Shown here piece by piece: positions 25,252 through 33,621 of a DNA stretch of 64,000 bases. The notes under the pieces are model-generated. The model searched no databases. It was not told the origin of the DNA and worked only from the letters and a program-made list of their open reading frames with translations. Both the position numbers and the translations under genes were made by a program. Where the stretch lies: the NCBI RefSeq assembly GCF_016827595.1, contig NZ_JAECMS010000002.1, forward strand, positions 434,001 to 498,000, in the 5' to 3' direction. Position 1 is the stretch's first letter; each line of letters starts with the position of its first letter. The stretch is from Luteirhabdus pelagi (GTDB lineage: Bacteria > Bacteroidota > Bacteroidia > Flavobacteriales > Flavobacteriaceae).

Positions 25252-27660
25252 ATGCGAAGATATCTTTTGCTTCTCGTCGTTGCCTTTATGGGCATATCCT
25301 CGTTTTCACAGGAATACGAAGTCTTTGGGGTGGTACATAAATCGGATGAAAATCCTCTTCCATTTGCATCTATACTAGTATATAAAGAAAACGAATCTGA
25401 ACCATTTTTAGGTGTTACAACTGATGAGGAGGGGCAATTTGTGTTACAAGGCTTGCAGCAAGGAATTTATAAAATCGTATTTAGATATTTAGGCTTTCGT
25501 TCAGTTGAAAGGGATGTTTCGGTTCCTGAAACCTTGGATTTAGGCAGTATAGTTTTAAAAGAGGAGATTAAGAATCTTGATGAAACGGTCGTAAATGTTC
25601 GTCAGCCTAAAGTCAGGAAAGAGGCGGGCCGATTGGTTTTTGAAGTAGAAAACTCTTCGTTTTCAACGGGAAATACCTTCGACCTTTTGAAAAAAACACC
25701 AGGTGTACTTGTTATCGGCGAAAATATCCGGATTAAAAATAGACCCACTACAATTTACATTAATGGACGCCGTGTATACCTTTCTCCAAATGAAACAAAT
25801 TCATTCTTACGAAATTTAGATGCCGCTATTATCAAATCGGTTGAGGTAATAACAAACCCTTCTGCTCAGTACGATTCGGATGCCAATACGATTCTTAATA
25901 TCAATACCACCAAAGCATTAAGTCCAGGGTATAAGGGAGCTGTAAACGGAACCTATGAGCAAGGTATATTCCCGAAATATCAGTTCGGCACCAGCCACTT
26001 CTATAAGAACAATTGGCTTAACTTGTATGGAAGTTATAGCTTCAGTCCAAGAAAAGAGCAGAAAAAGGATGAGAATTACATTCGCTTTTTCAATCCTGAC
26101 GGCACAACTAAAAGTTTTTGGGAAAGTGATTTTACGAGAATCACCCATAGCGATACCCACCAAGCGAATGCGTCTGCAGAATTTATGCTCGACGAGTCTA
26201 ATTCCTTAGGGCTTTCAGCCTCTTTAGTATATGCTCCAGACAACACATTCGATAATTTTCAACGAAATGAGATATTCAGCGCCTCTAGAGAATTAGATTC
26301 GCTATTTCTCACAAATAGCGACGTACAAAAGGAACTCCAAAACCTTAACCTTCAAGCATCTTACCATCTCGATATTGGAGATAAGGGGGCGGCAATAGAC
26401 GTTACAACCCAATATGTGGATTATTTTCACTCACAAGACCAACAATTGATGAGTGACTACTTTTCGCCAGATGGAACTTTTTTAAATCAAATTCGTTTTC
26501 ATACCAATGCCGAACAGAATACACAGATTTTGACCGCCAAGGTAGATGGTGAAGTTTCCTTTTGGGGTGGGTCATTTATGGCCGGTTTAAAATATTCCGA
26601 TATCGATACCGACAGTGGGCTCCGATTTTTCGATAATGCAAATAATAGTGAAGTCTTTGTGCCAATGCTTTCAGATGTATTTTTGTATTCTGAAAATATT
26701 GCAGCAGGTTACTTTACATTTGAAAAATCATGGTCCAAATGGGCCTTATCTCTTGGGCTACGCGGAGAATACACCGATATCGAGGGAGATTCGCAGGCAT
26801 TAGGGGTGGTCAATACCCAACAATATTTTGAATTGTTTCCAACCCTTTCAGCTACATACAAAGCTGGTGACGACCACACTTTGGGAGCAGCCTACAAAAG
26901 ATCTATTGAGCGTCCAAGATATGAAAGCTTAAACCCGTTTCGCTATTTCTTGAATGAGAACAACTTTAATCAGGGAAATCCCAATTTACTACCTTCCTTT
27001 GAGGATAAAATTAGTTTGAGCTATGGGTTTAAAAACAAATTTTTTATAGATGCCTATTTTCAAAAAATAGACAACGCATTGGAGTTGCTTACTTTTCAGG
27101 ATAATGACGACATGAATTTACGGCAATTACATGCTAACTCCATTCAATTTCAGCAGTATAGTCTCGATTTTCAATATGTTTCCTATGTAACGAATTGGTG
27201 GTATTTAAGTGCTGTAACCTCTTTATTTCACCTAGAAAGTGAATTCTTCGCGCTGGAAAGTACTCCGTTAACGTATACGAACGAAACCTTTGGGTTTTAT
27301 GGTCAATTATTTAGTAGACTAACACTTTCTAAGGATCGCAGTTGGACCTCCGACCTCTCGACAGTATATATTTCAAATTTTATCAGTGGCGCCACAGAAT
27401 ATAAGAATCAGTTTAACCTTTCATTCTCGGTTCGAAAATCGCTATGGAACGATCGAGGTAGTATTACCATAGGGGTCGATGATATTTTTAACACGAATAA
27501 TGTCAGGGTACGTTCTCAATACTTTAATCAAGATAATTCCTATTTTGCCAGACCGGAGTCTCGCTTATTTAGAGTTGGCTTCACCTATTCCTTCGGAAAT
27601 ACTAGTTTAGAGAACACCAATCCAAACGTAAGTTCAGAAGAAGAAAATCGATTAAAATAA
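25252..27660 (+). CDS. TonB-dependent outer membrane receptor
   Basis: 802 aa. A signal peptide (LLLLVVAFMGISSFSQ) is followed by a carboxypeptidase-regulatory (CarboxypepD_reg) domain (about 20-105, EVFGVVHKSDENPLPFASILVY), a plug region (about 120-220, with VVNVRQPKVRKEAGRLVFEV and TIYINGRRVYLSP) and a long C-terminal beta barrel. The protein resembles the OMP_b-brl_3 (outer membrane beta-barrel family) receptors. No TonB box stands out. It probably imports a siderophore, peptide or glycan across the outer membrane, but the substrate is unknown. A lipoprotein gene follows by 54 bp. Confidence 0.88.
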   Translation: MRRYLLLLVVAFMGISSFSQEYEVFGVVHKSDENPLPFASILVYKENESEPFLGVTTDEEGQFVLQGLQQGIYKIVFRYLGFRSVERDVSVPETLDLGSIVLKEEIKNLDETVVNVRQPKVRKEAGRLVFEVENSSFSTGNTFDLLKKTPGVLVIGENIRIKNRPTTIYINGRRVYLSPNETNSFLRNLDAAIIKSVEVITNPSAQYDSDANTILNINTTKALSPGYKGAVNGTYEQGIFPKYQFGTSHFYKNNWLNLYGSYSFSPRKEQKKDENYIRFFNPDGTTKSFWESDFTRITHSDTHQANASAEFMLDESNSLGLSASLVYAPDNTFDNFQRNEIFSASRELDSLFLTNSDVQKELQNLNLQASYHLDIGDKGAAIDVTTQYVDYFHSQDQQLMSDYFSPDGTFLNQIRFHTNAEQNTQILTAKVDGEVSFWGGSFMAGLKYSDIDTDSGLRFFDNANNSEVFVPMLSDVFLYSENIAAGYFTFEKSWSKWALSLGLRGEYTDIEGDSQALGVVNTQQYFELFPTLSATYKAGDDHTLGAAYKRSIERPRYESLNPFRYFLNENNFNQGNPNLLPSFEDKISLSYGFKNKFFIDAYFQKIDNALELLTFQDNDDMNLRQLHANSIQFQQYSLDFQYVSYVTNWWYLSAVTSLFHLESEFFALESTPLTYTNETFGFYGQLFSRLTLSKDRSWTSDLSTVYISNFISGATEYKNQFNLSFSVRKSLWNDRGSITIGVDDIFNTNNVRVRSQYFNQDNSYFARPESRLFRVGFTYSFGNTSLENTNPNVSSEEENRLK

Positions 27661-27714
27661 TAGTAAAATGTGCAACCTACTTACTCCCAATTCAAAACAA
27701 CTCAAATTTATATC

Positions 27715-28122
27715 ATGAAAAAATTACTATTACTATTTTTAGTGACTTCATCTTCACTTATTACTTCTTGTTCGAACGATGATGACGCTAAGGAACAAAC
27801 AACTACTCAAGCAACCTTACTCTTAAGAACAGCGCAGCAAGAACCTGTGGACGGTATTGTTGTATATGCATACGATGAAGATACGTGGCAGCTACTTGGA
27901 GATGATCCGATGTTTGCTGTTGGACAAGCCGCCTCCAATTCAGAGGGACAAGCAATTTTTGAAAGTTTGGACTATCCTACCGTTTTTAACGATATTAATA
28001 ATTTTCAGAATACCTTCCGCTTTTCAGCACATTATCAGATTAACGGAAATCCAACCACGAAAGTGAAAGCAATAACTATTTCACAGGGCGACGATATTAC
28101 TGAAACAATCATTTTGGATTAA
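27715..28122 (+). CDS. Lipoprotein downstream of the TonB receptor
   Basis: 135 aa from the ATG at 27715 (a GTG at 27670 is in frame but would precede the signal peptide). Lipobox ITSCSND (about Cys19). The mature domain (TQATLLLRTAQQEPVDGIVVYAYDEDTW...) looks like a carboxypeptidase-regulatory / transthyretin-like beta sandwich. Small lipoproteins placed just after TonB receptors often form the outer-membrane receptor pair. That pairing is inferred from position. Confidence 0.72.
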   Translation: MKKLLLLFLVTSSSLITSCSNDDDAKEQTTTQATLLLRTAQQEPVDGIVVYAYDEDTWQLLGDDPMFAVGQAASNSEGQAIFESLDYPTVFNDINNFQNTFRFSAHYQINGNPTTKVKAITISQGDDITETIILD

Positions 28123-28215
28123 GTTAGAAGCACATTTTACAAAGGGATACCCTTCTTGATAGTACAAGAGGGGTATTTTATTTCATACTAGGAATTAACA
28201 CCGTAGAAATTTATT

Positions 28216-28223
28216 TAATTTTG
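28216..28223 (+). promoter_or_regulatory. -7 box of dusB, 4 nt from the ATG
   Basis: TAATTTTG, then CAGC, then ATG at 28228. The geometry equals that of rbfA, rnpA and lpxH and predicts a leaderless mRNA. Confidence 0.5.
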
Positions 28224-28227
28224 CAGC

Positions 28228-29220
28228 ATGGCGAAAATTGGATCAATAGATGTAGGAGCGTTTCCACTGTTGCTTGCTCCCATGGAGGATGTAAGCGACC
28301 CACCATTCCGTGCCCTATGTAAGGAACAAGGAGCCGATGTGGTGTATACCGAGTTTATCTCTTCGGAAGGACTTATTCGTGATGCTGCTAAAAGCGTCAT
28401 GAAATTAGATATTTACGAAAAGGAACGACCTGTAGGCATTCAAATTTTCGGCGCAAACCTCGAATCGATGCTACAAAGTGTTGAAATCGTTGAAGCCAGC
28501 GGACCCGATATCATCGATATTAATTTTGGTTGTCCGGTGAAGAAGGTCGTCAGTAAAGGAGCCGGTGCCGGTATTTTAAAGGATATCGACCTAATGGTTT
28601 CCCTTACGGAAGCAATGGTAAAGCATACCAAATTACCCGTAACTGTAAAGACACGATTGGGCTGGGACCACGATAGTATTAAGATTGTAGAAGTAGCGGA
28701 AAGATTACAGGACGTAGGTTGCCAGGCAATTTCGATCCATGGAAGGACAAGGGCGCAGATGTATAAAGGTGATGCCGACTGGCGACCGATAGCTGAAGTA
28801 AAGAATAATCAGCGGATGCATATTCCCGTCTTTGGAAATGGCGACGTAAATACACCGGAACGTGCGGTGGAAATGCGTGACGAATATGGATTGGATGGCG
28901 CTATGATCGGACGAGCGAGTATTGGATATCCATGGTTTTTTAAAGAAGTGAAGCATTTTATAAAAACCGGAAAGCACCTTCCGCCACCTACCATGCAGGA
29001 AAGAGTGGATGCCGCTAGACGTCACCTTCAAATGTCGATCGACTGGAAAGGTGAAAAACTAGGCGTTTTGGAAACCCGACGCCATTATACCAACTATTTC
29101 AAAGGAATTCCACACTTTAAGGAGTATCGCATGAAGATGGTAACCAGCGATGATAGTGCTGATGTGTTTGCGGCCTTCGATGAGGTGTTGGAAAAATTTG
29201 GCGACCATCAATTCGCCTAA
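28228..29220 (+). CDS. dusB: tRNA-dihydrouridine synthase (DusB-like)
   Basis: 330 aa FMN enzyme that reduces uridine to dihydrouridine in the tRNA D-loop. Landmarks: PMEDVSDPPFR, YTEFISSEGLI, NFGCPVKKVVSKGAGAGIL with the catalytic Cys, ISIHGRTRAQMYKG and VFGNGDV. The TIM-barrel is complete and a C-terminal helical domain follows, so length is normal. It overlaps nothing; the FtsX permease gene comes at it convergently, 2 nt away. Confidence 0.93.
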   Translation: MAKIGSIDVGAFPLLLAPMEDVSDPPFRALCKEQGADVVYTEFISSEGLIRDAAKSVMKLDIYEKERPVGIQIFGANLESMLQSVEIVEASGPDIIDINFGCPVKKVVSKGAGAGILKDIDLMVSLTEAMVKHTKLPVTVKTRLGWDHDSIKIVEVAERLQDVGCQAISIHGRTRAQMYKGDADWRPIAEVKNNQRMHIPVFGNGDVNTPERAVEMRDEYGLDGAMIGRASIGYPWFFKEVKHFIKTGKHLPPPTMQERVDAARRHLQMSIDWKGEKLGVLETRRHYTNYFKGIPHFKEYRMKMVTSDDSADVFAAFDEVLEKFGDHQFA

Positions 29221-29222
29221 AT

Positions 29223-30428
29223 CTATCGTATTAACTTTTTACGAACTCTACTAGACGCAATTTTTGAAGCGATGAAACCAAGAACGGTAATCGTTCCAAA
29301 AACAATTAAAACATTTGTGGCTTTTAATTTTACAGGATAAGGCAAGGAAGCGGTAATGTTCACGAATTCGAACTGAAGTTGTGCAAGCACCAATAATACC
29401 CCAATAAAAATTCCTAACACCCCACCCAAGGTAGTCATCAATGTTCCTTGAAGTAAAAAGATTCTTCGTATCTCGGGTAAAGTAGCCCCCAGATTGTATA
29501 GTGTTTTTATGTTCTTTCGCTTATCTAGAATCATCATAATGATAGATCCGATTACGTTGAAAAGCGCGATAATTAATACTAATGTGAAAATAAGATATAC
29601 CGCAATATTTTCGGTATTCAACATTTTATAGAGTGCGTCATTTTGCTGAATCCGATTTAAAATTTCAATATTCGAGCCTAAGACCTTTTGAAGAGAGTTG
29701 CGGACATCATTTTCATCGGCACCTGCTTCCAGCTTAATGGAAACCGAAGAGTATTCGTTCTCTTCTAAGTTCAACAAATCGCGAGCGAGGTCAATTTCAC
29801 TAAAGACATATTTTCCGTTTAAGTCTTCATTTACATCATAAATACCCGAAACCACCACATTTTGTTTGCTGAAGGCACTGGAAAGATCGGTTGCTAATAT
29901 TTGCCCTTTACCAGGCTTTGGCACATACAGTTCCAAAAATGAATTATAATCCTGCATGCCCAAAGAAAGTTTGGCTGCAATATTATACCCCACGAACACT
30001 TCGTTTTTATCCTCGGCAAACCAACGACCGGCAAATAAAATACTATCGGAGGGATTCACATCATTGTAGCGATCATCCACTCCTTTTATAAAAGCAATAT
30101 GGCTCTTTCCGTTGTACTGAAGAAAAACGCGCTCTTCAATAACTTTGGAATAAGCAACTATTCCGTCAATGTCGGCAAGATTCGATACCTGTTCCTCGCT
30201 TAATGATAGTGTTTTTCCCGATTGTGGCAGTACCTTTAAATCGCTATCGAAGACATTGGTAAATTGTAAGCTGAAATCCTTCAATCCAGAGAAACCGGAT
30301 AAAACCACAAATAGTGCAAGTGCTCCTACAATAACACCCAACGCGGCGATGCTCGCAATAATATTAATGGCATTATTGGAGCTTTTGGTAAAAAGATACC
30401 GCTTGGCGATGTAGAGCGGAAAGTTCAC
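29223..30428 (-). CDS. ABC transporter permease, FtsX/LolC type
   Basis: 401 aa from GTG. Topology: short cytoplasmic N-terminus (MNFPLYIAKRYLFTKSSNNAIN), one membrane helix (about 20-50), a large periplasmic MacB-like domain (about 50-265), then three membrane helices (about 270-395). This is the LolC/LolE layout of lipoprotein-releasing permeases. No ATPase gene is adjacent. It begins 2 nt after the rbfA stop; the pairing rbfA-permease is common in Bacteroidota. Confidence 0.88.
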   Translation of the reverse strand: MNFPLYIAKRYLFTKSSNNAINIIASIAALGVIVGALALFVVLSGFSGLKDFSLQFTNVFDSDLKVLPQSGKTLSLSEEQVSNLADIDGIVAYSKVIEERVFLQYNGKSHIAFIKGVDDRYNDVNPSDSILFAGRWFAEDKNEVFVGYNIAAKLSLGMQDYNSFLELYVPKPGKGQILATDLSSAFSKQNVVVSGIYDVNEDLNGKYVFSEIDLARDLLNLEENEYSSVSIKLEAGADENDVRNSLQKVLGSNIEILNRIQQNDALYKMLNTENIAVYLIFTLVLIIALFNVIGSIIMMILDKRKNIKTLYNLGATLPEIRRIFLLQGTLMTTLGGVLGIFIGVLLVLAQLQFEFVNITASLPYPVKLKATNVLIVFGTITVLGFIASKIASSRVRKKLIR

Positions 30429-30430
30429 CC

Positions 30431-30826
30431 TTAGGACTTTTTACGTTTGTCCAATAAGTCCGGATTGTCGATTGGGTTTTCCCCTTTTTTTACCGCTTTT
30501 TCGATGTTTTCGATGTACTCCATCGTATCATCGTTGTAAAAAATAAGGTCTGGCATCTTTCGTAATTGATGCTTCGTAAGCTGTGCGACCTCATGTTTAA
30601 TCTTTGGAGTCAATTCTTTGAGCTCCTTGATAAGATCGTTTGCTTTTTGTGGAGGGAAAACGCTAACGTACGCCTTCGCAATCGACAGATCGGCAGTTAC
30701 GGTTACCTTCGAGACTGTCAAAATTGTATTCAACTGCCCCGAGGATCGCAACAATTCCTGCAATACTTTGGCCAAATCGTTTTGTAAAACGCCTGCGATT
30801 TTCTTCTGTCTGTTACTTTCTGTCAT
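30431..30826 (-). CDS. rbfA: Ribosome-binding factor A
   Basis: 131 aa, KH-like cold-shock factor that binds 30S subunits late in assembly. Landmarks: SNRQKKIAGVLQNDLAKVLQELL, VSKVTVTADLSIAKAYVSVFP, and ending in KHQLRKMPDLIFYNDDTMEY. Length typical. The first gene of the rbfA-permease unit, with a promoter box 4 nt upstream of ATG. Confidence 0.95.
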   Translation of the reverse strand: MTESNRQKKIAGVLQNDLAKVLQELLRSSGQLNTILTVSKVTVTADLSIAKAYVSVFPPQKANDLIKELKELTPKIKHEVAQLTKHQLRKMPDLIFYNDDTMEYIENIEKAVKKGENPIDNPDLLDKRKKS

Positions 30827-30830
30827 ATTG

Positions 30831-30838
30831 CAAAAATA
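30831..30838 (-). promoter_or_regulatory. -7 box of rbfA, 4 nt from the ATG
   Basis: TATTTTTG on the minus strand, then CAAT, then ATG at 30826. Exact TAnnTTTG match; candidate leaderless start. Confidence 0.5.
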
Positions 30839-30854
30839 GCATAATCCTATTTGT

Positions 30855-30862
30855 TATTTTTG
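30855..30862 (+). promoter_or_regulatory. -7 promoter box of mce
   Basis: TATTTTTG, exact match, 24 nt before the ATG of mce. It is back to back with the rbfA box. Confidence 0.5.
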
Positions 30863-30886
30863 AAACCGATAAAAAGAGTCGATACT

Positions 30887-31297
30887 ATGTTAGATAAAAT
30901 TGAACATCTTGGCATTGCCGTTACCGATATTGAAGCGGCAAATAAAGTATATACTGCGCTTTTAGGAGTTGAACCCTATAAGGAAGAAGTGGTTGAAAGC
31001 GAAGCGGTAACCACCTCTTTTTTCAAGTGTGGTGAAAGCAAAATAGAATTGCTGCAAGCGCAAAACCCCGATAGTGCGATCGCGAAATTCATAGAAAAAA
31101 GAGGAGAGGGAATCCATCATGTCGCTTTTTCCGTAACTAATATTGAAGCAGAGATCCAGCGATTGGAGAAAGAAGGGTTTCAAATATTGAATAAAATCCC
31201 AAAAAGAGGTGCCGATAACAAATTGGTAGCCTTCCTTCACCCAAAGTCATCCCACGGGGTGTTAGTCGAGCTTTGCCAGGAAATCGATGCAGGATAA
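30887..31297 (+). CDS. mce: Methylmalonyl-CoA epimerase
   Basis: 136 aa, vicinal-oxygen-chelate fold. It interconverts the (R) and (S) forms of methylmalonyl-CoA in propionate catabolism. Landmarks: IEHLGIAVTDIEAANKVYTALLG (metal His), GESKIELLQ with metal Glu, GEGIHHVAFSV (metal His) and the closing HGVLVELCQ with Glu. The frame opens 12 codons earlier at TTG 30851, but the ATG fits the family start and lies after the -7 box. Confidence 0.93.
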   Translation: MLDKIEHLGIAVTDIEAANKVYTALLGVEPYKEEVVESEAVTTSFFKCGESKIELLQAQNPDSAIAKFIEKRGEGIHHVAFSVTNIEAEIQRLEKEGFQILNKIPKRGADNKLVAFLHPKSSHGVLVELCQEIDAG

Positions 31298-31324
31298 GGC
31301 CTTGCCATAATTTAAGGTATTTTG

Positions 31325-31355
31325 TTTGCAGTATGTTTAAAACGTTTTACATTTG
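31325..31355 (+). promoter_or_regulatory. Promoter of the CAU tRNA
   Basis: TTTG (31325-31328), 19-nt spacer, TACATTTG (31348-31355). This is the complete Bacteroidetes promoter (TTTG-N19-TAnnTTTG), just upstream of the tRNA. Confidence 0.8.
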
Positions 31356-31364
31356 CAAACCGTC

Positions 31365-31438
31365 GGTCCCATAGCTCAGCTGGTTAGAGCACCTGACTCA
31401 TAATCAGGGGGTCCTTGGTTCGAGCCCAAGTGGGACCA
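31365..31438 (+). tRNA. tRNA with CAU anticodon (elongator Met or Ile2)
   Basis: 74 nt. Acceptor stem GGTCCCA / TGGGACC, D-arm GCTC..GAGC, anticodon arm CCTGA-CTCATAA-TCAGG, T-arm CTTGG-TTCGAGC-CCAAG; A73, no encoded CCA. A CAU anticodon is shared by tRNA-Met and by the Ile2 tRNA whose C34 is changed to lysidine. The GGTCCC start is closer to known Ile2 tRNAs than to typical elongator Met, but I cannot decide. It lacks the mispaired 1-72 of initiator tRNA. Confidence 0.93.
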
Positions 31439-31621
31439 CAAATATTTTTGAAGTATATTGCTTCGAATATTTTTTGACATGAAAGAAGTGGAGGGTAATT
31501 TTTAAAGTTCGTGAATCCCTTGATTTATATACTAAATTTTGGATTTTCACGTTTTTAATTGTTTGATAAAGAATAGTTTTCTTTGCTGTTAAAAAAAATT
31601 TAGTACATTAGCCACTTAATT

Positions 31622-31855
31622 ATGCGACCCCAAATCGTAACATTAATAACCTTCGCACTCATTTTATTAAATGGTGCCACGTCTATGGGACAGTCTATGA
31701 CAGACAATCAGTCCGGCCCCCCGCCACCTGATAGTCAGCGACTACCCCCACAAGGCCCTATTGACGATTTTATTCTTCCCGCCTTGTTCTTCGGAATTGT
31801 TTTAGGTATTTACTTTCTGTATAAAAACAGAAAAACTATAAATATCCGCTCATAA
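31622..31855 (+). CDS. PID-CTERM-like small exported protein
   Basis: 77 aa. Signal peptide (IVTLITFALILLNGATSMGQ), a short Pro-rich linker (SGPPPPDSQRLPPQGP), then PIDD immediately before a membrane helix (FILPALFFGIVLGIYFLY) and a basic tail KNRKTINIRS. The PID motif, helix and basic tail match the PID-CTERM sorting module found in small Flavobacteriia proteins. Such proteins are almost nothing but signal, linker and anchor; function unknown. Its stop overlaps the end of ribE by 20 nt. Upstream: CTTTG-N18-TACATTAG (31581-31611), a promoter with one mismatch. Confidence 0.7.
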   Translation: MRPQIVTLITFALILLNGATSMGQSMTDNQSGPPPPDSQRLPPQGPIDDFILPALFFGIVLGIYFLYKNRKTINIRS

Positions 31856-32426
31856 GGCGCTGCACGTATTTTCCAATTACATCAAATTCAAGATTAACAG
31901 TATCTCCTACACTTAAGTGTTTGAAATTCGTGTGCTCATAGGTATACGGAATAATCGCAACGCTAAACTCTCCATCCTTTGATCCAACTACCGTAAGACT
32001 AACACCGTTTACGGTAATAGAACCTTTTTCAACCGTAATGTTTTGCTTACTGCCTTTATAGATGAACGTAAATACCCAGCTCCCATCTTCCTCACGAATC
32101 TGCTTGCACGTAGCGACCTGGTCTACATGACCCTGTACCAAATGGCCGTCCAAACGCGCCCCATATTGCATGGCACGCTCTAAGTTAATAAGATCTCCTA
32201 TATTCAGTCTTCCTAAATTCGATTTTTCCAGGGTTTCTTTAATGGCGGTAACCGTATAGGATGTGTCCTGTTGCGACGTAACGGTAAGGCAAACACCATT
32301 GTGCGAAACACTCTGGTCTATTTTCAATTCGCCAGCCATTTCACTACTAATGGTGAAATGTACATTGCTGCCTTCCTCTTCGCATTTGACTATCCTTCCA
32401 ACAGCTTCAATTATTCCTGTAAACAT
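31836..32426 (-). CDS. ribE: Riboflavin synthase alpha chain
   Basis: 196 aa, forms riboflavin from two molecules of dimethyl-ribityl-lumazine. Two lumazine-binding repeats: MFTGIIEAVG with SHNGVCLTV (1-95) and GHVDQVA with ITVNGVSLTVV (96-196), ending in GDTVNLEFDVIGKYVQRL. Length normal. Stands alone, divergent from pdxA; no FMN riboswitch is visible in the 53-bp spacer. Confidence 0.95.
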   Translation of the reverse strand: MFTGIIEAVGRIVKCEEEGSNVHFTISSEMAGELKIDQSVSHNGVCLTVTSQQDTSYTVTAIKETLEKSNLGRLNIGDLINLERAMQYGARLDGHLVQGHVDQVATCKQIREEDGSWVFTFIYKGSKQNITVEKGSITVNGVSLTVVGSKDGEFSVAIIPYTYEHTNFKHLSVGDTVNLEFDVIGKYVQRLMSGYL

Positions 32427-32438
32427 GCTTATTTTGGT

Positions 32439-32459
32439 TACATTTGTGAAGCAAAAATA
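32439..32459. promoter_or_regulatory. Divergent overlapping promoters of pdxA and ribE
   Basis: Plus strand TACATTTG (32439-32446) faces pdxA; minus strand TATTTTTG (32452-32459) faces ribE. The two -7 boxes cross, so polymerase binding at one should exclude the other. Confidence 0.6.
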
Positions 32460-32479
32460 ACCATTTAAAGACTATCGTA

Positions 32480-33544
32480 ATGGGTAAGAAGGAAAGAACT
32501 ATCGTCGGCATATCGGTAGGAGATCTAAACGGTATCGGAGGGGAAATCATCCTCAAGACATTTTCCGATACACGAATGTTGGATTTCTGTACGCCTATCA
32601 TTTTTGCCTCCGTAAAATTGATGTCGCACTACAAGAAAGTTCTTAACCTTAATGTCAGCCTCCACGGTATCGATAGTCTCGATAAAATAGCCCATAAAAA
32701 AGTAAATGTCATCAATAGCTGGAAAGATCAGGTGGAGGTTTCCTTGGGCAAAGAAGATCCATCGCTTGGTAAATACGCTATTCAATCGTTTAAGGAAGCG
32801 GTAGAAGCTCTTAAAAACAAAAATATTGATGTCCTTGTCACAGCACCTATCCATAAATCGAATGTACAATCAGAATCCTTCAGTTTCCCTGGTCATACCG
32901 ATTACTTGGCAAAGGAACTAAAGGGCGATAGTATGATGCTTATGATTTCGCGCGGACTAAAAGTGGGACTGCTCACCGATCATGTGGCTGTAAAAGACGT
33001 CGTTAAGAATATTACGCCTGAACTGATCGAAAAAAAACTAAATAGCCTTAACAATACCCTCAAACAGGACTTCGGTGTTCGCAAGCCTAAAATAGCAGTG
33101 CTGGGGATCAACCCTCACACCGGCGATAACGGGGTCATTGGCGATGAAGATGATACCGTGATGCGTCCAACGCTCGATAACTTACGAGACAAAGGAATGC
33201 TCGTGTTTGGTCCCTACGCCGCCGATAGTTTTTTCGGCTCCGGAAACCATGAAAATTTTGATGCCATTATCGCTTCCTACCACGACCAGGGACTTATTCC
33301 TTTTAAAACATTGGCATTTGGACGCGGGGTTAATTTTACTTCAGGATTGAATCGTGTACGTACCTCACCAGATCACGGAACCGCCTTCGATATTGCGGGA
33401 AAGAATAAAGCTAATTATGAATCGTTTAAAGAAGCGGTTTTCAGTGCCATTGCAATTTATAAGAAACGAAAGGAATACCGAAAACTGACCAAGAATCCGT
33501 TGGAAACCAATCAGAAAAGGCCAAATTCAAAAAAGAAAGGCTAA
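32480..33544 (+). CDS. pdxA: 4-hydroxythreonine-4-phosphate dehydrogenase
   Basis: 354 aa, an NAD-dependent step in pyridoxal phosphate synthesis. Landmarks: GISVGDLNGIGGEI at the N-terminus, TAPIHKSNVQ, SFPGHTDYLA, and the metal/substrate-binding SYHDQGLIPFKTLAF / SPDHGTAFDIAGK. Length is a little longer than E. coli PdxA (329 aa) because of a Lys-rich C-terminal tail (TNQKRPNSKKKG). Confidence 0.95.
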   Translation: MGKKERTIVGISVGDLNGIGGEIILKTFSDTRMLDFCTPIIFASVKLMSHYKKVLNLNVSLHGIDSLDKIAHKKVNVINSWKDQVEVSLGKEDPSLGKYAIQSFKEAVEALKNKNIDVLVTAPIHKSNVQSESFSFPGHTDYLAKELKGDSMMLMISRGLKVGLLTDHVAVKDVVKNITPELIEKKLNSLNNTLKQDFGVRKPKIAVLGINPHTGDNGVIGDEDDTVMRPTLDNLRDKGMLVFGPYAADSFFGSGNHENFDAIIASYHDQGLIPFKTLAFGRGVNFTSGLNRVRTSPDHGTAFDIAGKNKANYESFKEAVFSAIAIYKKRKEYRKLTKNPLETNQKRPNSKKKG

Positions 33545-33569
33545 ACCATTTTGGAATAAAATAATTTTT

Positions 33570-33577
33570 TATCTTTG
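33570..33577 (+). promoter_or_regulatory. -7 promoter box of the DUF177-rpmF operon
   Basis: TATCTTTG, exact match; the TTTTG upstream (33549-33553) is only 16 nt away. The DUF177 start is 44 nt downstream. Confidence 0.6.
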
Positions 33578-33621
33578 CACCCGCCTTTCGATAAAGGAAG
33601 GTATGGGAAATTGGTGTGAGC

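Noticed and set aside
32427-32479. FMN riboswitch ahead of ribE
   Set aside because: The spacer is only 53 bp and shared with a divergent promoter; no room for the aptamer.
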